From Streptomyces sp. F001 (GTDB lineage: Bacteria > Actinomycetota > Actinomycetes > Streptomycetales > Streptomycetaceae), in NCBI RefSeq assembly GCF_004187715.1, contig NZ_QZWF01000006.1, forward strand, positions 312,459-376,458: 64,000 nt of DNA, in the 5' to 3' direction. Of the stretch, positions 1-9,733 are shown one piece after another. The notes below the pieces were generated by a model that saw only the letters and a program-made list of their open reading frames with translations, had not been told where the DNA came from and searched no databases. Made by a program: the position numbers and the translations under genes. Positions within the stretch are counted from its first letter, which is position 1. Each line of letters starts with the position of its first letter.

Positions 1-862
1 TCTTCTCCAGCCCGTAGCCCTCGACGTTCGGCTGGAAGCCGATGGCCTGGAGGACCTTGTCGGCCTCGAGGATCTGCTGGGAGCCGTCCTTGGTGGTGAC
101 CGTGACGCGGACCTGCGGGCCGGACTCGTCGATGGCGTCGACGCGGGTCGAGGTGAGCACGTCGATGCCCAGCTTGCGGTACTGGCGGGCGAGTTCGGTG
201 GAGACCTCGGCGTCCTCGAGGGGGGCGGCGCGGTCCAGGAACTCGACGACGGTGACCTTCACGCCGTAGTTGTTCAGGATGTACGCGAACTCGACACCGA
301 TCGCGCCGGCGCCCGCGATGATGATCGACTGCGGCAGTTCCTCGGCGAGGATCTGCTCCTCGAACGTCACCACGCGTGAGGTGCGGCGGGTGCCGGGCAG
401 CAGCTTCGGGGTGGCGCCGGTGGCGATGATGCAGTGGTCGAAGCCGATGGTGCGGGACTCGCCGTCGTAGCCGGTGATCTGGAGGGTGTGCGGGTCGACG
501 AACGTGCCGCGGCCGTCGTACTCCGTGATCTTGTTCTTCTTCATCAGGTAGTGGACGCCCTTGACCCGGCCGTCGGCGACCTTGCGGCTGCGCCGGAACG
601 CCTCGCCGTAGTCGAAGGTGATCTGTCCGTCGGCCTTGATGCCGAAGGTCTTCGCCTCACGGGTGACGATGTGCGCGAGCTCGGCGTTGCGCAGCAGGGC
701 CTTGGTGGGGATGCAGCCGACGTTCAGGCAGACACCGCCCCAGTACTTCTCCTCGACGACGGCGACACGTTTGCCCAGCTGGGCGGCGCGGATGGCGGCG
801 ACGTACCCGCCGGGGCCCGCTCCGAGAACGACGACGTCGAAGCGCTCGTCCTGCTCGTCCAT
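1..862 (-). CDS. lpdA: Dihydrolipoamide dehydrogenase (E3), 3' end cut by window edge
   Basis: The reverse-strand reading frame opens at an ATG at 862 and runs off the left edge of the window, so only about the first 287 residues are present. The N-terminus shows the FAD-binding GxGxxG loop (VVVLGAGPGGYVAAI) followed by the redox-active disulfide motif GGVCLNVGCIPTK, typical of pyridine nucleotide-disulfide oxidoreductases of the lipoamide dehydrogenase type. A second glycine-rich NAD-binding loop (IIIAGAGAIGVEFAYI) follows. The enzyme reoxidises dihydrolipoamide in 2-oxoacid dehydrogenase complexes and/or the glycine cleavage system, using NAD+. No E1/E2 gene is visible in the window. Mycothione reductase is a family alternative, but the CLNVGC context favours Lpd. 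The call as an Lpd-type enzyme is firm; the specific complex served is not determinable here. Confidence 0.93.
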   Translation of the reverse strand, partial: MDEQDERFDVVVLGAGPGGYVAAIRAAQLGKRVAVVEEKYWGGVCLNVGCIPTKALLRNAELAHIVTREAKTFGIKADGQITFDYGEAFRRSRKVADGRVKGVHYLMKKNKITEYDGRGTFVDPHTLQITGYDGESRTIGFDHCIIATGATPKLLPGTRRTSRVVTFEEQILAEELPQSIIIAGAGAIGVEFAYILNNYGVKVTVVEFLDRAAPLEDAEVSTELARQYRKLGIDVLTSTRVDAIDESGPQVRVTVTTKDGSQQILEADKVLQAIGFQPNVEGYGLEK

Positions 863-996
863 GCGGAGGTCCCTTTCGGTGTGGTGAAGAGCGTTGGCCG
901 GGTGTGGTGCGTAAGAGATTCTTTCGCCCCGCCTTGCTCCTCGCCACACTGATCCCTGTGACATGACGCGCGTCTCAGCCGCGGCGTGGGCCGGTT

Positions 997-1422
997 TCAG
1001 TGGTTGGGGGCGGCCCGGCTGATGTCCGCCAGGGCGGAGTGCGGATCCTCGGAGGTGGCGAGATCACCGAGGCTGATCATGCCGATGGGGCAGCCGCCGT
1101 GCTCGACGACGGGGATCCTGCGCACCGCGTGCCGGCGCATCAGTTCGATGGCGTGGTCGGTCGTGTCGTCGGGCGCAAGGGTCACCACGGGCGGCCGGGT
1201 GCACAGCGAGCCGACGGTGGTGGTGTTCGGGTCGAGCCCCTCGGCGACGGCCCGGACCGCGATGTCGCGGTCGGTGAGGACGCCGAACAGATCACAGTCG
1301 TAGGCCACCAGGACATCGCCGATGTCCTGCTCGCGCATCAGCCGCGCCGCCCGCGCCACGGTGGTCATCGGCTCGACCGAGGCCGTGCCGGGCGACATCA
1401 CGTCGCGTATCTGCCTGGTCAT
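997..1422 (-). CDS. Tandem CBS-domain protein
   Basis: A 141-residue protein consisting almost entirely of two CBS motifs: residues about 5-60 (VMSPGTASVEPMTTVARAA and the GVLTDRDIAVR signature) and about 70-130 (ending with a GMISLGDLA signature). Stand-alone CBS pairs bind adenine nucleotides or related ligands and usually act as small sensory or regulatory modules; no effector domain is fused here. The start is the ATG at 1422, preceded on the coding strand by an AGGAGG-like sequence (cccaGGAGGcgtt). It lies 26 bp downstream of the phosphoribosyltransferase gene on the same strand, so the two are probably co-transcribed. In Streptomyces such CBS proteins often sit beside stress or dormancy genes, but no function can be assigned from this sequence alone. 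Confidence 0.85.
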   Translation of the reverse strand: MTRQIRDVMSPGTASVEPMTTVARAARLMREQDIGDVLVAYDCDLFGVLTDRDIAVRAVAEGLDPNTTTVGSLCTRPPVVTLAPDDTTDHAIELMRRHAVRRIPVVEHGGCPIGMISLGDLATSEDPHSALADISRAAPNH

Positions 1423-1448
1423 GAACGCCTCCTGGGGGTACGGCCGGC

Positions 1449-2090
1449 TCAGCTGCCGTGCAGCGCGTCCAGCACGTCGTCGTCCGTCAGCTGCTCGAAG
1501 TCCTCGTACCAGAGCCCGACCGCGTGGAACGGGCTCGGCCGCATCAGGCACACCACGTCGTCGGCGTCGCCGCGCAGCAGGTCGGTCGCCTCGTGCGAGC
1601 AGACCGGCGCGGCGACGACCACCCGTTCGGGCTCGCGCCGGCGCACGGCCTGCACGGCGGCGCGGGCGGTCGATCCGGTGGCCAGCCCGTCGTCGACGAG
1701 GATCGCGGTACGTCCCTTCAGTTCGGCGGCGGGGCGGCCCTGCCGGTAGCGCTGCTCGCGCCGGTGCAGTTCGGCCCGTTCCCGGGTCACCACCGGGGCG
1801 AGCTCCTCCTCGGTCAGGCCCAGCTGGTTCAGGGCCCGGGCGTCGAACAACGGGGGGTCGTCGCCCGCGATCGCTCCGACGCCGAACTCCTCGTGGGCAG
1901 GCGCGCCGATCTTGCGGACGACAAGCACGTCGAGCGGGGCGCCGAGCGCCCGTGCGACCTCCCGGGCGACCGTGACGCCACCGCGAGGCAGGGCGAGCAC
2001 GACGGGGTCCGGGAGGGTGCCCTTCTCCTGCAGGATGCGCAGATGCTCGGCCAGCTCCCGGCCGGCGTGCGCGCGGTCTCGGAAACTCAT
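1449..2090 (-). CDS. Phosphoribosyltransferase family protein
   Basis: A 213-residue protein with a type I phosphoribosyltransferase fold. The PRPP-binding motif is clear near residue 125 (AILVDDGLATGSTARAAV, matching the VVVDD-x-x-TGGT pattern), and the N-terminal region contains VLALPRGGVTVAREVARAL, typical of the predicted phosphoribosyltransferases found in actinobacterial stress loci, sometimes fused to a dienelactone hydrolase. The substrate cannot be deduced. An upstream in-frame GTG at 2162 would add 24 residues of low-complexity basic sequence; the ATG at 2090 (MSFRDRAHAGRELA) matches where the conserved family begins and is preferred. It is followed closely by the CBS-pair gene on the same strand. 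Confidence 0.85.
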   Translation of the reverse strand: MSFRDRAHAGRELAEHLRILQEKGTLPDPVVLALPRGGVTVAREVARALGAPLDVLVVRKIGAPAHEEFGVGAIAGDDPPLFDARALNQLGLTEEELAPVVTRERAELHRREQRYRQGRPAAELKGRTAILVDDGLATGSTARAAVQAVRRREPERVVVAAPVCSHEATDLLRGDADDVVCLMRPSPFHAVGLWYEDFEQLTDDDVLDALHGS

Positions 2091-2197
2091 GTCCCACCAC
2101 CTGCCTGCTGCTGGTCTCGCCCTGTGTCGGTACGGGTTTCCCCAGGGCGCCGGGCGACACACCGACGATCACGGGTGTCGCCCGGGGGGCCCGGCGG

Positions 2198-5100
2198 CTA
2201 CCCGGAGAAGTCCCCGGCCGTGGGCCGGCGTGCCGCCGACGTCGCCCGGCGTACGTCGGTGAGGGGACGCAGCCGGTAGGTGAAGGAGTAGTCACGGTCG
2301 GCGAACAGCTTGTACTCGTCGTGGGTGTGCGCGCCCCAGCTGTTGTCGCCGCCCACGCCCATCTGGCGGTGGTTGACGCGCAGGACGACCTCGTCCCGCG
2401 GAGTGAGCTGGTAGTCGTGGCGCACCCCGGACGACAGGTCCTCCGGGGTGAAGTGCGAGGCGTTGACCTCCAGCAGCGGCTCACCGGAGACGAGCAGACC
2501 GGAGCCGCCCCGGTCGGTGAGCGCGACCCAGCGGACGTCCGTCTTGTTGCCGTTCTCCTGCGGGCGGATGTACGGCGTCCACTGCCCGGAGACGGTCCCG
2601 GAGTACACGCCCACGTCGGTGCCGTCGTTGCGGTCCCAGTGGTTCTCCTCGGGCCCGCGGCCGTAGTAGCGCAGATACTCGAAACGCCCCGGCAGGAACA
2701 GCAGCGTGCCGACCTCCGGGATGTACGGCAGGGACGCGGCGCCCGGGTGGAGGGTGTTGTCGACCTTGATCTCGCCGTTGCCGAAGACCGTGTACGTGGT
2801 GGTGTACGCGGACTCGACGGTGGTGGGCAGCGTACCGCTGACCTTGATCTCGACGGCCCTGTCGCGCAGGGCGCGCACGCTCACGTCCGTCACCGTGCGC
2901 CGGGCGCCCGCGTCGCGCCAGGTCTGGTTGCGGGTGTGCTGGCCGTTGCCGCGGTCGTTCTCGGTGGGCGCCCGCCAGAAGTTCGGCGCGGGCCCGGAGG
3001 TGATGAGCCGGGTACCCCCGGCCTCGTACGACGTGATGACGCCGCTGCTCTTGTCGACGGTGACGGAGAAGCCCTTGCCCTGCACCGTGACGTCGTTGTC
3101 CCCTTCCTCGTACCGCAGCGCCGGCACGCTCTCCAGCGGTACGGGCGTCACGGCCGGGCTGTCGGCGTCGACGGGAAGCTGCTGCTTGGCCACCTCGAAG
3201 CCGGCCTTCGCCCACGGGGTGGATTCCTTGAGGGTGAAGGAGAGCTGGAGGAAGTACTCGGCGCCCGGGCCCGGGTCCTCCGGCAGCTTCACCGGCACCG
3301 TGATGTCCTTGCTGCTGAGCGGAGGGACGTCCAGCTGGGCGCGGCTCAGCTTTCCGCGCTGCACGACCTCTCCGTCCGCGACGAGGGCCCAACGGCCGTC
3401 GAACTCACGGAGGTTGGTGAACAGGTACTCATTGGTGAGGGTGACCGCGGCTCCGGGAGCCAGTGAGTCGCCGGAGGCCGGCGCCGCGCCCACGGCCTGG
3501 TAGATCTGCTTGATCTCGGCCGCTTTGCCGGTGTGCCGGCGGTCGGCGGTGACGATGCCGTCCGCGTTGGAGGTGCCGTCGTTGGGGTTGTCGCCCCAGT
3601 CACCGCCGTACGGGAAGAAGGTCTTTTCGCGAGGCCGCTTCTCGGCGAGTCCGACGGTGGCCGCGTCGAACCAGAACCGCACACCCTCGTCACCGGGACC
3701 GCGGCCGTCGGAGCCGAGCTCGCCCGCGCTCAGCGCACGGGCGTACACGCGCGCCCGGCGGATCGTACCGCTGAACTCCCGGGTCGGGTTGTCCACGTCG
3801 GCGGCGAGCGAGAGGGGCGCGGTGTTGCTGCTGGGCTTCCGCGTGGTGGTCCGGGTGGCCTTCACCGCGCCGTCGACGTAGAGGGTCAGCGTGCCGGCGT
3901 CCGCGTCGAAGACACCGGCGATGTGGTGCTCACTGCCGGTCCAGCCGTCCGGGAGGGCCCAGCTCGCGCTGATCCACTGGCCGCCGCCGTAGATGAAGAA
4001 CTCCAGGGTCTTGTTGGTCTGCTTGAGGGCGTACTGGGTGTCGCCCTTGGCGAGGATGGGCTGGTGGTAGCCGGTGTAGTGCGGGGTGACCCAGGCCTCC
4101 AGGGTGAGCGAGCCCGTGAGGTCGAGGCGCTCGTCGCGAGGGAAGACGGTGGCGCCCACGACGCCCTTGGCACGGTCGAAGGTGCCGCTCGCGGTGAGGA
4201 TCTCACCGCGCAGCTTGCCGGGCCCGGACTCGGTGAGGATCTTCCGGGTGGGCACGGGCCAGCTCAGTGACTGGTCGACGAAGTCCCAGATCCAGCCGCC
4301 CTGGAGGACGTCGTAGCGGCGGACGATGTCCCAGTACTTCTTGAGGTTGCCGTTCGAGTTCCCCATCGCGTGGGCGTACTCGATCATGACGTACGGCCGG
4401 GTGTCGTTCGTGTCCTTCGCGCGCTGCTCGACGCGGGAGGGGCTGTCGTACATCTCCGACCGGATGTCGCTGATCGTCGGCCGGTCGTCGCCCTCGTACT
4501 GGACGACGCGGGTGGTGTCGTACGACTTGATCCAGTCGCGCATGGCGACGAACGTGCTGCCGCCCCCGGCCTCGTTGCCGAGCGACCAGATGACCACCGA
4601 GGCGTGGTTCTTGTCGCGGTGGACCATGCTCTGGGCCCGGGCGACGCACGCCTTGGTCCAGTCGGCGTGGTTGCCCGGGTACTCGTCGCGGATGCCGTGG
4701 GTCTCGAGGTTGGTCTCGTCCACGAGGTAGAGGCCGTACTCGTCCGCGAGTTCGTACCACAGGGGGTTGTCGGGGTAGTGCGAGGTGCGGACGCTGTTCA
4801 TGTTCATCCGCTTGATGATCTCGATGTCCTCGACCATGTGCGCACGAGTGAGCGCCATGCCGCTGTCGGGGTGCATCTCGTGCCGGTTCGTTCCCCGGAA
4901 GGACACGGGCTTGCCGTTGATCCGCATCAGCCCGTCCTTGAGTGCGAACTCGCGGAGGCCGACGCGGTGCGAGAGGGTCTCGATCACCTTGCCGGCCGGA
5001 TCGCGCAGCCGGAGCACGGCGGTGTAGAGGTTCGGGTGCTCGGCCGACCAGAGCTTCGGGGCGGGCACGGCCCTGGCGGCCTCGACGGTGACCTCCTCAC

Positions 5101-6133
5101 CGGCCGGGACGTCGGCGGACTGCTGCAGGGGCCGGGGCCACACGGGGTGACCGTCGGCGTCGTACAGCATGGTGTCGACGGTGTACCGCCCACTGTCGCC
5201 ACCCCCGTAGTCGCGCACGCTCGCGGTGACCTTCAGCTCGGCGGCCTTGTAGTCGTCACTCAGCGGGGTGTCCAGCTTGAAGTCGCGCAGGTGGACGTCC
5301 GGCGTGGAGTAGAGGTAGACCGAGCGGAAGATCCCGCTCAGCCGGATCATGTCCTGGTCCTCCAGCCAGTCACCGTCGGAGAAGCGGTACACCTCCACGG
5401 CGATCTGATTGGTGCCGGGCTTGAGGTACGGAGTGATGTCGTACTCGGCGGGGGTGAACGAGTCCTCGGCGTACCCCACCAACTGCCCGTTGATCCACAC
5501 GTAGTGCGCGGACTTGACCCCTTCGAAGTGCAGGAAGGTCCGCCGGCCCGCCCAGCCGCGCGGCACGGTGAAGGTGCGTCTGTACTGCCCCACCGGGTTG
5601 TACCGCGTCGGCGCCGCCGGGGGCTGCGCCTCCTCGCCGAGCCCGTTGGGTCCCCACCACGGGTAGGTGATGTTGACGAAGATCGGGCGGTCGTAGCCGT
5701 GCATCTGCCAGACGGAGGGGACGGGGATGCTGTCCCAGTCGCTGTCGTCGAGGTCGGTGCGGTGGAAGTCGGTGTCCCGGTCGTCGGGACGGTCGGCGTA
5801 GGCGAACTTCCACTGTCCGTCCAGGCTTTGCCGGTACGGCGAGCGGGTGCGGTCGGCGGCCAGGGCCTGTGCGACGTCGGCGTACGGCATGAGGGTGGTG
5901 TGCGGCGGTTCGGTGCCCAGCCGGAAGACTGCGATGTTCCCGTTCCACTCGGGGGATCCGTCCGCCGCCGCGCTCCGGCCGGCGGGGTGCGCGGCGGCGT
6001 CCCGGGCGGGCGAGGACAGGGCGAGCGCGCCGAGGACGGCGGCACCGGACTCCAGGAGTCGACGGCGACTGACGAAGGCCCGCTGCTCGGGGCGGGCCGG
6101 CTGATCGGCGGGAAACACGTGCGGGTGCGGCAT
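2198..6133 (-). CDS. lacZ: Exported GH2 beta-galactosidase with inserted LamG-like domain
   Basis: A 1311-residue glycoside hydrolase family 2 enzyme of the LacZ type. A twin-arginine signal is visible (SRRRLLES followed by a hydrophobic run around residues 30-48), so it is probably secreted folded. Order: sugar-binding jelly-roll (about 65-290), immunoglobulin-like domain, TIM barrel with acid/base Glu about 521 (WSLGNEAG) and nucleophile Glu about 585 (MIEYAHAMGNSNG), then the C-terminal Bgal small-chain domain (about 1030-1300). Between the barrel motif GGWIWDFVDQ (about 612) and its usual continuation YGGDWGDNPNDG (about 842) there are roughly 210 extra residues that look like a concanavalin-A/laminin-G fold (LTLEAWVTPHYTG, FDADAGTLTLYVDG). 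The insertion makes it longer than the roughly 1020-residue E. coli enzyme. Transcription appears monocistronic. Confidence 0.93.
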   Translation of the reverse strand: MPHPHVFPADQPARPEQRAFVSRRRLLESGAAVLGALALSSPARDAAAHPAGRSAAADGSPEWNGNIAVFRLGTEPPHTTLMPYADVAQALAADRTRSPYRQSLDGQWKFAYADRPDDRDTDFHRTDLDDSDWDSIPVPSVWQMHGYDRPIFVNITYPWWGPNGLGEEAQPPAAPTRYNPVGQYRRTFTVPRGWAGRRTFLHFEGVKSAHYVWINGQLVGYAEDSFTPAEYDITPYLKPGTNQIAVEVYRFSDGDWLEDQDMIRLSGIFRSVYLYSTPDVHLRDFKLDTPLSDDYKAAELKVTASVRDYGGGDSGRYTVDTMLYDADGHPVWPRPLQQSADVPAGEEVTVEAARAVPAPKLWSAEHPNLYTAVLRLRDPAGKVIETLSHRVGLREFALKDGLMRINGKPVSFRGTNRHEMHPDSGMALTRAHMVEDIEIIKRMNMNSVRTSHYPDNPLWYELADEYGLYLVDETNLETHGIRDEYPGNHADWTKACVARAQSMVHRDKNHASVVIWSLGNEAGGGSTFVAMRDWIKSYDTTRVVQYEGDDRPTISDIRSEMYDSPSRVEQRAKDTNDTRPYVMIEYAHAMGNSNGNLKKYWDIVRRYDVLQGGWIWDFVDQSLSWPVPTRKILTESGPGKLRGEILTASGTFDRAKGVVGATVFPRDERLDLTGSLTLEAWVTPHYTGYHQPILAKGDTQYALKQTNKTLEFFIYGGGQWISASWALPDGWTGSEHHIAGVFDADAGTLTLYVDGAVKATRTTTRKPSSNTAPLSLAADVDNPTREFSGTIRRARVYARALSAGELGSDGRGPGDEGVRFWFDAATVGLAEKRPREKTFFPYGGDWGDNPNDGTSNADGIVTADRRHTGKAAEIKQIYQAVGAAPASGDSLAPGAAVTLTNEYLFTNLREFDGRWALVADGEVVQRGKLSRAQLDVPPLSSKDITVPVKLPEDPGPGAEYFLQLSFTLKESTPWAKAGFEVAKQQLPVDADSPAVTPVPLESVPALRYEEGDNDVTVQGKGFSVTVDKSSGVITSYEAGGTRLITSGPAPNFWRAPTENDRGNGQHTRNQTWRDAGARRTVTDVSVRALRDRAVEIKVSGTLPTTVESAYTTTYTVFGNGEIKVDNTLHPGAASLPYIPEVGTLLFLPGRFEYLRYYGRGPEENHWDRNDGTDVGVYSGTVSGQWTPYIRPQENGNKTDVRWVALTDRGGSGLLVSGEPLLEVNASHFTPEDLSSGVRHDYQLTPRDEVVLRVNHRQMGVGGDNSWGAHTHDEYKLFADRDYSFTYRLRPLTDVRRATSAARRPTAGDFSG

Positions 6134-6370
6134 GACCGTGTCCTTCCTCGGAACGAACAGTGCGCTGCACGAACGGAGAGCGGCTCAACTCACGGTGAAC
6201 TCACGGTGCTGAAACAGCAGTTGCCGGCGTTACGGATCGCGGCTCGTGATGACGGAGTCGGCTGCTGCACCCGGCTCACCCTAGAACTTCGAACACAACC
6301 GAAGCAATTACCCCGTCGGAGTCTGTGTGTTCCTGATGGGGTGATCGACTGGTGGGGGTGCCTTCGGCTG
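6134..6370. other. Intergenic region upstream of the beta-galactosidase gene
   Basis: About 237 bp without a gene between the beta-galactosidase start and the permease end. It presumably carries the lacZ promoter. An imperfect dyad near 6293-6312 (CTTCG ... CGAAG halves around ACACAAC) is a possible sugar-regulator operator, but the match is too short to be convincing. AT-richer sequence (gcaattacc) follows the dyad. Confidence 0.3.
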
Positions 6371-8138
6371 TTATGGGCGCACGCGCCGCTTCCCGCCCCG
6401 TCCCAGCGCCGTGCCCGACACGGCGAGTACGGAGAGCAGGACGAGCGCACCGGCCGGGCCGAGTACGGTCCAGGGGGCCAGTTCCACGTACGGCTGGTTC
6501 TCCGACAGCAGGCGGCCCCACTCCGGCGTGGGCGGCTGCTCGCCCAGGCCGAGGAAGCCGAGGGAGGCCAGAACGAGGACCGTGGTGGGCAGCCGCAGCA
6601 GGGCGTTGCGCAGGACGGCGGGCAGCACCGCGGGCAGGTAGTGGTGGCGCAGCACATACGTCGGTCCGGCGCCGAACGACAGCGACGCCAGCATGTGCCC
6701 GCTCGCCCGTTCCTGTTCGAGCAGCGCCGCGGTCTGGGCGGCGTAGGGGCTCCAGCCGACCAGGCACACCGCGAGCGCCGCGCCCCACACCGACGGTCCG
6801 GTCACAGCCGTCGTCAGCAGTCCGGCGAGAACGGCCGGCAGCGTCGACACCACCTCCGTCAGGCCCGCGCCCGCCTGCGCCGCCATACCGAGCAGCAGTC
6901 CGGTGAGGGTGCAGATCGCCGTCACCGTCAGGGCCACGCCCGCCGTGCGCAGCGCGCCGTGGCCCAGCCGGGCCAGCAGATCACGGCCGAGTGAATCCGT
7001 ACCCAAGGGGTGCGCGGCCGAGGGCGGCAGCAGTCGGGCCGCCGTGTCCACGTGCAGGGGATCACGCAACAGACCCGCCACGACGAGGGTGAGCAGGGCG
7101 ACGGCGCAGAATCCGGCGACCCACCACTGGGAGCGGCGCCGCGGAAGGGCGGGCGGATGCAGGGCGGGCAGGGCGCCGTCGCGCAGGGCGGGGCCGAGGA
7201 GAGCGCGCCGCAGGGCCTGGACGAGCAGGCCGGCGGCGACACCCAGCAGGACGAGGATCAGGGTTGCGGTCTGCAACGGCGGGAGATCCTGGGCCACGGC
7301 GGAGTCCAGGGCAAGCCGGCCGAGCCCCGGAATGTTGAAGATCTTCTCCACGGCGACCGCGCCGCCGACCAGGGCCACGACGGTCGGCAGGAGCTGCGGG
7401 AGCACACCGGACAGTGTGCGGCGCAGCGCGTGCCGCGCGATGCGGCCCGGCGCGTACCCGAAAGCGTGCCAGGTCCTTGCCCACGGCTCGTGGAAGGCGG
7501 CGGGCAGCGACTGGCCGAGCAGACCGCCGATCATCGCCCCGGACGGCACACCGAGGGCGAGCGCCGGCAGCACCATCGCCTGCGGTCCCTCCCAACCGCT
7601 GGACGGGAACCAGTCCAGCCACACCCCGAACACGGTGGCGAGCAGCGAGGCGAGCAGGAACTTGGGCAGCGCGGCGAGGACGGCGGCCCCGGTGCCCGCC
7701 GCCCCGGCGCAGCCGTCGGCGGGATCCGAGACGGAGGGTGCGGGCGCTGAGCAGCGCGGCCACCGCGACGGTGACCACGAGCGCCCCGAGCATCAGCGTG
7801 ACGGAGACCGCGAAGGCGGCCGTCACCTGGGGCAGGACCGCCTCGCCCGACACCCAGGAGGTACCCGCGTCGCCGCGCGGCAGTCCGCCCAGCCAGTGCG
7901 CGAGGTGCGCGAACGGCCCCTCGTCCAGGCCCAGTTGTTCCCGTACGGCGGCCAGCTGCCCGGGGGTCGGATCCTGGTCGGCGGAGCGGGCCCGCAGGAC
8001 CGTCAGCGCGGGGTCGGTCCCGGACAGCCAGGGCAGCAGGGAGACAGCCGTCAGCAGGGCGGCCCCGGCGACGACACGGCCGACTCCCGCGCGCCAGCGG
8101 GTCGGGCGGGAGTCGGCACCGACCGACACAGCACTCAT
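6371..8138 (-). pseudogene. Fused DppB-DppC-type ABC permease, frameshifted
   Basis: Two overlapping reverse-strand frames together encode one polypeptide carrying both inner-membrane subunits of a peptide/nickel-type ABC importer. The first frame (from ATG 8138) gives a DppB/NikB-like N-terminus (REQLGLDEGPFAHLAHWLGG, then a membrane segment ending VAVAALLSA). The second (ending 6371) gives the rest of that permease (LPKFLLASLLATVFGVW, FNIPGLGRLA), a linker, and a DppC/NikC-like half (AHPLGTDSLGRDLLARLGHG, SLGFLGLGEQ). The switch lies near 7700-7735; removing one base would join the frames. Either the gene is inactivated or the assembly has an extra base. It begins 5 bp after the binding-protein gene. 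No ATPase gene accompanies the pair, so an ATPase would have to come from elsewhere. Confidence 0.8.
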
Positions 8139-8143
8139 CGCTG

Positions 8144-9667
8144 CTACTTCACGCGGGTGTCGATGTCGACCAGCGAGCGCTCGCGGGGGTCGAGGAGCAC
8201 GCCCTCGACATCGCTGCCGATGCCCTGCACGACCTTCTCGTGGACCAGCGGCACAACGGCATCGGTGCGCAGGATCTCCGCCTCGGCCTTCATGATCTTC
8301 TGCTGCCGCTGCGCCGTGTCGTCCTCCTCGGCGGCGGCCTCGATGGCCTGGTCGACCGGCGCGTCCTTCAGGCCCGCGATGTTGTAGACGCCGTCGGAGG
8401 TGTAGTCGCTCGCGAGGTACGCGACCGCGTCACCGGTGTCGAGCAGTGTCACCCGGGAGAAGACGAGCGCGTCGTACTTCCCGGCGAGGAGGTCGGCCTC
8501 CATCTGCGTGTACTCGCGTACGTCCTGTTTCACGGTGAACCCGGCCTTCTCCAGCTGCTGTTGGAGGACGGTCGCGGCCTCGGGCAGTTCCGCACGGTTG
8601 GTGTAGGTGGCGAGGCGCAGGGTCTTGCCCTTGGTCTTCGCCTTGACCTGGGCGGTGGTCGCGGCCTCGGTGCGGCCGGTCACCTCGACGCGGTTGTCGG
8701 CCGCCCAGGAGACGGCGGGCCCGAACAGGCCCTGCGCGGGGTCGGCGTACCCGCCGAAGACGGAGTCGACGAGGGCCGACCCGTCCACGGCCTCGCGGGC
8801 GGCCGCGCGCAGCGTCCCGTCGGTGAAGATGCCGCTGCCGGTGTTGAGCACGAGACTGTCGGTCCGTACGGAGGGCACTTCGTGGCGGGTGTCCTCGTCC
8901 AGCAGCTCCGCCTGGGCGGTGGGTATCCACTCGGCGATGTCGACATCGCCGCTCCGTAGGGCGTTGGCGCGGGCGGTACCGTCGGCGATCCAGGTCACGT
9001 CGATGCCGGATGCCTCGGCCTTGCCGCCCCAGTACCCGTCGAAGCGGTCGAGCGTGGCCTTGGTCTTTCCGGTGAGCTTCGTGATCTCGAAGGGGCCGGT
9101 ACCGGTGCCGACCGGGCTGACGGTGCCGTCCTTCGCGTATGCCTTCGGGGAGAGGATGCCCAGCGCGGGGCTGGCTAGCCGCAGCGGGAGCACGGGGTCG
9201 GCAGCCTTGGTGCTGATGGTGACGGTGTCGGCGTCCTCGGCCCTGGCGGTCAGCGTCACGTCACTGAGGACGCGGGGCTTGGTCTCGGCTGCGCCTGCGT
9301 GGTCCAGCGCGTTGACGACGGACTCGGCGGTGACGCCGGTGCCGTCCTGGAAGGTGGCCTTGCGCAGCTCGAACGTCCAGGTGGTGCTGTTGGCCTGCGT
9401 CCAGGACTTCGCGAGCGCGGGCGCGGCGGCTCCGTCCTCGTCCAGCGCCGTGAGGCCTTCGGCCACGGAGAGCTTGCTCAGCACGGTGGCGTCGTTGCTG
9501 TACGGGGACAGGGCCTGCACCGGCGGCACCGCGAGGGCGACCTTCAACCGACCGGCCGATCCCGCTCCGGCATCCGAAGCGGCTCCGCCCTCGCCCGACA
9601 CGAAGCAGCCGGCCAGCAACGGAGGGAGAGCAAGCGCCGCGAAGAGGCCACGGAAGGTCGTGCGCAT
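8144..9667 (-). CDS. ABC transporter substrate-binding lipoprotein, SBP family 5
   Basis: A 507-residue family 5 extracellular solute-binding protein (peptide, nickel or metallophore class). The N-terminus is a lipoprotein signal with lipobox LAGC at about residues 18-21. Family features include the LRKATFQDGTGVTAESVV segment and the GTGPFEI motif near residue 190. The ligand could be an oligopeptide, nickel chelate or opine-type metallophore; the sequence does not decide. It is the first gene of a two-gene minus-strand operon with the fused permease. A palindromic iron-box-like element lies 75-93 bp upstream of the ATG, which suggests control by an IdeR/DmdR-type repressor and a metal-related substrate. 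Confidence 0.88.
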   Translation of the reverse strand: MRTTFRGLFAALALPPLLAGCFVSGEGGAASDAGAGSAGRLKVALAVPPVQALSPYSNDATVLSKLSVAEGLTALDEDGAAAPALAKSWTQANSTTWTFELRKATFQDGTGVTAESVVNALDHAGAAETKPRVLSDVTLTARAEDADTVTISTKAADPVLPLRLASPALGILSPKAYAKDGTVSPVGTGTGPFEITKLTGKTKATLDRFDGYWGGKAEASGIDVTWIADGTARANALRSGDVDIAEWIPTAQAELLDEDTRHEVPSVRTDSLVLNTGSGIFTDGTLRAAAREAVDGSALVDSVFGGYADPAQGLFGPAVSWAADNRVEVTGRTEAATTAQVKAKTKGKTLRLATYTNRAELPEAATVLQQQLEKAGFTVKQDVREYTQMEADLLAGKYDALVFSRVTLLDTGDAVAYLASDYTSDGVYNIAGLKDAPVDQAIEAAAEEDDTAQRQQKIMKAEAEILRTDAVVPLVHEKVVQGIGSDVEGVLLDPRERSLVDIDTRVK

Positions 9668-9733
9668 GGGTGTTCCTGTCGTGCGGGAAGGACGGTCACG
9701 CCCCGGCGCACAGGCGCGGCGCCGAGGGCCGCG

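Noticed and set aside
4370..6994. Very long plus-strand open frame (874 codons) opposite the beta-galactosidase gene
   Set aside because: It is antisense to a clearly recognised enzyme with intact catalytic motifs, and its composition (Val/Gly/Asp/Arg-rich without domain structure) is a GC-rich shadow.
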